In this document: piece after piece, positions 61,123 to 64,000 of the stretch
Layout: every line of letters begins with the position of its first letter
Numbering within the stretch: position 1 is the stretch's first letter
From: Lichenicola sp964247755
Lineage (GTDB): Bacteria; Pseudomonadota; Alphaproteobacteria; Acetobacterales; Acetobacteraceae
Reading direction: 5' to 3'
Assembly: GCA_964247755.1 (NCBI GenBank)
Contig: CAXTVX010000001.1
Span: 434,001-498,000, forward strand
DNA length: 64,000 nt
Notes under the pieces: generated by a model
Database searches by the model: none
What the model was told of the DNA's origin: nothing
What the model saw: only the letters and a program-made list of their open reading frames with translations
Position numbers and translations under genes: made by a program

Positions 61123-63657
61123 ATGACCATCGCCCGGCCGCCCAGCTCCGTCAGGGTCGTCGGCCTCCTGCTGGCCGCAGCCCGGCGGCGGGCGGCGGGC
61201 CGGCGTTCCCGCGCTCGCGAGATCATCCGCAGCCAGACCGGGCGAACCGGCAGACGCCTGCTCGGCTTCGGCGGCCTCCTGAGCCTGATCGTGGCGATCG
61301 GAGTCTCGGTCGTATCTGGACTGCTGGTCCAGGACGCGGTGAAGGCAGGGCAGCGGATCGACGCGGAGCGGGTCGGGCAGATCGTCGTCGGGCAGGACTT
61401 CGTGCAGCGGGTCCGTCAGGCGCGGGGTGGCGCGTCGGACCAGGCCTCGCCCGAAACCGATCCGTCCGCGTGCTTCATCTGCACCTGGGAAGGCGGGCGC
61501 CTCGCCAGGGAAAGGGGCGGCGACGCCAACGAGATCGCCGGGCGCTTGCACAACGCGGTGCGCGCCGGCCGGACCGACCGGTTCGTCGCGGAGGAGGACG
61601 CGGCGCCGGGGCTGGCGCGGCTTCAGGCGAACGGTGCGGGAGCGCTGCTTGGCCTGATCGCGTTGGCCTGGTGGGCCGTGATGCTGGTCATGCAGGGCGA
61701 GGGACTCGAACTCGACACCCAGCGGCGCCGGCATCCGATGTGGGAATGGGTGCTGAGCCATCCGGTCCAGCCGGCGGCGCTGTTCTGCGCCGAGATGCTG
61801 GCTCCGCTCGCCGCCAACCCGACCTTCTGGGGCGCGCCCTTGATGCCGGGCATCCTGTTCGGCTTCGTCTACGGCCCGGCCTTCGGCGTGCTCGCCACCT
61901 TCGTGGTGGGCATCCCGGTGGCCGTGGCCGCCGCCTGCCTCGCCAAGGCGCTGGAGATCGCCGCCATGCTGCGGCTCCGCCCGCGCAGCCGCGGCGCCGT
62001 GTTCGGCCTCATGGGTTGGCTCGGCACCACCGCGGCGAGCCTCACCTTCATCGCCTGGCTGTTCATCGACCCGCTCGCGACCGCGATCGCCCGCCTGCTG
62101 GGCGCGGCTGCCCGACTGCCCTGGCCCTGGCTCGGACTGATGCTGGGTAGGCTGGGCGCCGGACCACCCTCCTTCCTCGCCGGTGCGCTCATCTGCTGCC
62201 TGACGGCCGGCGCCGTCGCCGCATCGTCGGTGGCACCCAGCGTATGGGCCGTGATGCGCGGCCTCGGTGGCGCATCCGACACCCTGGCGTCCCGCCCCGC
62301 CGGCCGTCGCCGCACCCGCTTCGGCCGCAACCCGATGCACCGCAAGGAGTGGTTGTGGTTCGCCCGGGACCGCAGCGCCATCGTCCAGGCCGTCCTGGTG
62401 CCGCTGTCGCTGGCCGGGATGCAGCTGTTCAACATGCGCGGCCTGGTCGCGAACGCAGGCCATGCGTGGAACGCGACCTGCGGCGCTGCCATCCTGTTCG
62501 GCACCTACTTCCTGGTCGTCCTCGGTCCGAAATCGCTCGCCTCCGAAGGTGCGGCGCTCTGGATCGCGATGACATGGCCGCACGGGCTGGAAGCCCTGCT
62601 TCGTGCCAAGGCGCGGCTGTGGACGGTGGTGTCCTCCGGCGTCGTCGCCCTGCCGCTGTGCTACGCCGCCTACCGCTTCCCCGGCGACCTGGTCGGCGTG
62701 GTGCTGGTCGGCGTCGGCTGGATCGTGTTCGGCTACAGCATGGCGCTGAAGACGGTGACGCTGGTCACCGTGGCCGGATCGTCCGGCGAGGCGGAGAAGG
62801 CTCCCACCAGCCGCCGCTGGGCGACCTACCTCGGAACGCTCACCTTCAGTATCGGCGTCCTGACCCGGCAGTGGCCGATCGCGGTGTCCGGTGTCGTCTA
62901 CTCCGGCCTGGCCGCGGCAGCCATGTGGCAGAACTTCCGCGCCCGCCTTCCCTACCTGTTCGATCCCTGGTCGGAACGGCGGCCGGATCCGCCGACCCTG
63001 ATGCATGCCATGGTCGCGATCGCTGCCCTGGTCGATGGTGGAGCGGTGATCACCGGTATCATCGGGGCCTTCGCCGGACCGGACTGGGCCATCGCGGCGC
63101 GCACCTCCGGCTATGCCGTGGCAGCCGCGGTTGTCGGCTTCGGCATGATGCACTTCCTGAACAAACGGGGCCTGAGGGCGTCCGCCCTGTGGAGGTGGCA
63201 ACCGGTATCGCCGCAGCCCGGTATCGCCGCGCGTCGCCGCGTGTTCGCCTTCCTTGCCATCGGCGCTGCCGCCGGCGCGATGCTGGGCGGCCTCGCCCAC
63301 CTTTATTTGCTCGGCCTGCACCAGTTCGCCTGGGCACGCGCAATCCTGGACCACCCCAACCCGTCCACCACCCTGCCGCATTACCGCGAGTGGTCGTTCC
63401 TCCTTGCCGTGATCGTCGCCCCGCCTGCCGAGGAGTTCCTGTTCCGCGGGCTGCTCTACCGCGCCCTGGACCGGCAATGGGGCGGCTGGCCCGCCATCGG
63501 CGGAAGTGCCGCGTTCTTCGCCATCTATCATCCCGTGCTGTCCTGGCTGCCCGTGGGACTGCTCGGCATCGGCAACGCGGTGCTGTTCCGCAGGTCAGGC
63601 AATCTGGTCCCGGCCGTGCTGCTGCACATGATCTACAACGCCGTGGTGCTGCTCTGA
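61123..63657 (+). CDS. ABC-2-type permease fused to a CPBP intramembrane protease
   Basis: An 844-residue protein with many membrane helices. The N-terminal part (about 1-560) has an ABC-2 permease shape: an early helix, a soluble loop (about 75-165), and helix groups separated by NPMHRKEWLWFARDRSA. The C-terminal part (about 690-844) is a complete CPBP (Abi/Rce1) domain: EExxxR as Glu770-Glu771-Arg775 in PAEEFLFRG, FxxxH ending at His803, and His835/Asn839 in HMIYN. An ABC ATPase gene precedes it. It may export and process a lipoprotein, peptide or ion; no cargo is visible nearby. Confidence 0.82.
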   Translation: MTIARPPSSVRVVGLLLAAARRRAAGRRSRAREIIRSQTGRTGRRLLGFGGLLSLIVAIGVSVVSGLLVQDAVKAGQRIDAERVGQIVVGQDFVQRVRQARGGASDQASPETDPSACFICTWEGGRLARERGGDANEIAGRLHNAVRAGRTDRFVAEEDAAPGLARLQANGAGALLGLIALAWWAVMLVMQGEGLELDTQRRRHPMWEWVLSHPVQPAALFCAEMLAPLAANPTFWGAPLMPGILFGFVYGPAFGVLATFVVGIPVAVAAACLAKALEIAAMLRLRPRSRGAVFGLMGWLGTTAASLTFIAWLFIDPLATAIARLLGAAARLPWPWLGLMLGRLGAGPPSFLAGALICCLTAGAVAASSVAPSVWAVMRGLGGASDTLASRPAGRRRTRFGRNPMHRKEWLWFARDRSAIVQAVLVPLSLAGMQLFNMRGLVANAGHAWNATCGAAILFGTYFLVVLGPKSLASEGAALWIAMTWPHGLEALLRAKARLWTVVSSGVVALPLCYAAYRFPGDLVGVVLVGVGWIVFGYSMALKTVTLVTVAGSSGEAEKAPTSRRWATYLGTLTFSIGVLTRQWPIAVSGVVYSGLAAAAMWQNFRARLPYLFDPWSERRPDPPTLMHAMVAIAALVDGGAVITGIIGAFAGPDWAIAARTSGYAVAAAVVGFGMMHFLNKRGLRASALWRWQPVSPQPGIAARRRVFAFLAIGAAAGAMLGGLAHLYLLGLHQFAWARAILDHPNPSTTLPHYREWSFLLAVIVAPPAEEFLFRGLLYRALDRQWGGWPAIGGSAAFFAIYHPVLSWLPVGLLGIGNAVLFRRSGNLVPAVLLHMIYNAVVLL

Positions 63658-63764
63658 CCGCATTACCGTGTCTGGTGCGGTTTCGGGCCGCGAGCCGGTC
63701 ACGGACGCCGCCGGCGGTTGCCGCCCGGGCGAGCCGGTCCCCTGCCGCCCCGTCGCGTTCCGCG

Positions 63765-64000
63765 ATGGCAGAAAGGCTGTCTCGCGATGCCGGACGCCGT
63801 GCGGCACCAGGGAGCTTGGCGGCCAGAACTGCCACCGCCTCTTCCAGCCGGATCCTGCCCCAGGCCGCACCTGATCCGCATGGCGCTGTGGTGCGGCTGA
63901 GGGGACGGCTTTGGCGATGGGCGAGCTGGATCGTCGTGGCGGTCGGTCTCGACCTCGTTGCCTGGCCGGGGCTCCGGCCCATCCCTGCCCTCGCCGGGAA
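63765..64000 (+). CDS. Possible gene start at the right edge, product unknown
   Basis: An ATG at 63765 opens a frame that runs off the window after 78 codons. The first 50 residues are Ala/Arg/Ser-rich and unconvincing. The last 30 (RGRLWRWASWIVVAVGLDLVAW) look like a membrane helix. No ribosome site is evident, so a real gene may start further in. The 107 bases between the permease stop and this point hold nothing else I can recognise. Confidence 0.3.
   Translation, partial: MAERLSRDAGRRAAPGSLAARTATASSSRILPQAAPDPHGAVVRLRGRLWRWASWIVVAVGLDLVAWPGLRPIPALAG

Noticed and set aside
61087..63531. An 814-codon leftward frame opposite the permease/CPBP gene
   Set aside because: Its composition is antisense-like, while the rightward frame has clear membrane helices and all CPBP motifs.
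63059..63982. A leftward gene at the right edge
   Set aside because: Most of it is antisense to the CPBP domain, and the rest is Arg/Ala/Pro-rich with no motif.

Overview
The window is about 70% GC, with gene content and order typical of an alphaproteobacterial chromosome. The best fit is Rhodospirillales, probably an Acetobacteraceae-like lineage. That placement rests on LpxI instead of LpxH, an Hsp20-DUF1150 pair, the NDUFA9-like protein, a DUF2336 protein and the rpmH-rnpA-yidD-yidC-engB-argB order; it is inference, since no rRNA or species marker is present. No insertion sequence, prophage, integron or CRISPR array was seen. Almost all the DNA is coding, and long antisense reading frames are a by-product of the GC content.

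Layout. 1-18.6 kb is mostly leftward: the start of a YihY/BrkB protein, a Ste24-like M48 protease, a retropepsin-like secreted protease, a quinone-oxidoreductase-like enzyme, a LOV-domain hybrid histidine kinase, and a run of UbiH/UbiM-like monooxygenase, oligoendopeptidase F, UbiB kinase and GNAT. After these come a short-chain dehydrogenase with a divergent LysR regulator, a cation diffusion facilitator, a DUF3667 protein, a DUF1176 protein, an AI-2E-type permease and a Pit phosphate transporter. 19.0-25.6 kb is gltD, a DUF2059 gene and gltB, with a possible sigma-54 promoter. 25.7-27.7 kb holds the NDUFA9-like gene, tRNA-Leu(CAG) and rnd.

27.8-33 kb is lptC-lptA-lptB-rpoN-hpf (LPS export, sigma-54, ribosome hibernation). 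33-33.8 kb is hsp20 and DUF1150. 34.7-37 kb is def-fmt-truA. 37-39.7 kb is dapD-dapE and a membrane-protein gene. 39.9-42.3 kb is a PAS-GGDEF protein with a degenerate active site, coupled to a DUF2336 protein. 42.3-46.5 kb is rpmH-rnpA-yidD-yidC-engB-argB. 47.1-60.0 kb is the large leftward envelope cluster pyrH-frr-uppS-cdsA-dxr-rseP-bamA-ompH-lpxD-fabZ-lpxA-lpxI. It links isoprenoid and lipid precursor supply, lipid A synthesis and outer-membrane protein assembly. 60.3-63.7 kb is a rightward ABC ATPase followed by a large ABC-permease/CPBP-protease fusion.

Most unusual points: lpxI has no stop codon before the glyoxalase I gene, so the two form one 412-codon frame; a short membrane protein looks like a histidine-kinase dimerisation helix with no kinase domain; the GGDEF protein has GGDIF with an intact inhibitory site; a five-copy 14-bp tandem repeat covers the end of dxr; DUF2059 lies between gltD and gltB; and the permease is fused to a complete CPBP protease. 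Four-base stop/start overlaps (ATGA, GTGA, TTGA) and TTG starts are frequent.
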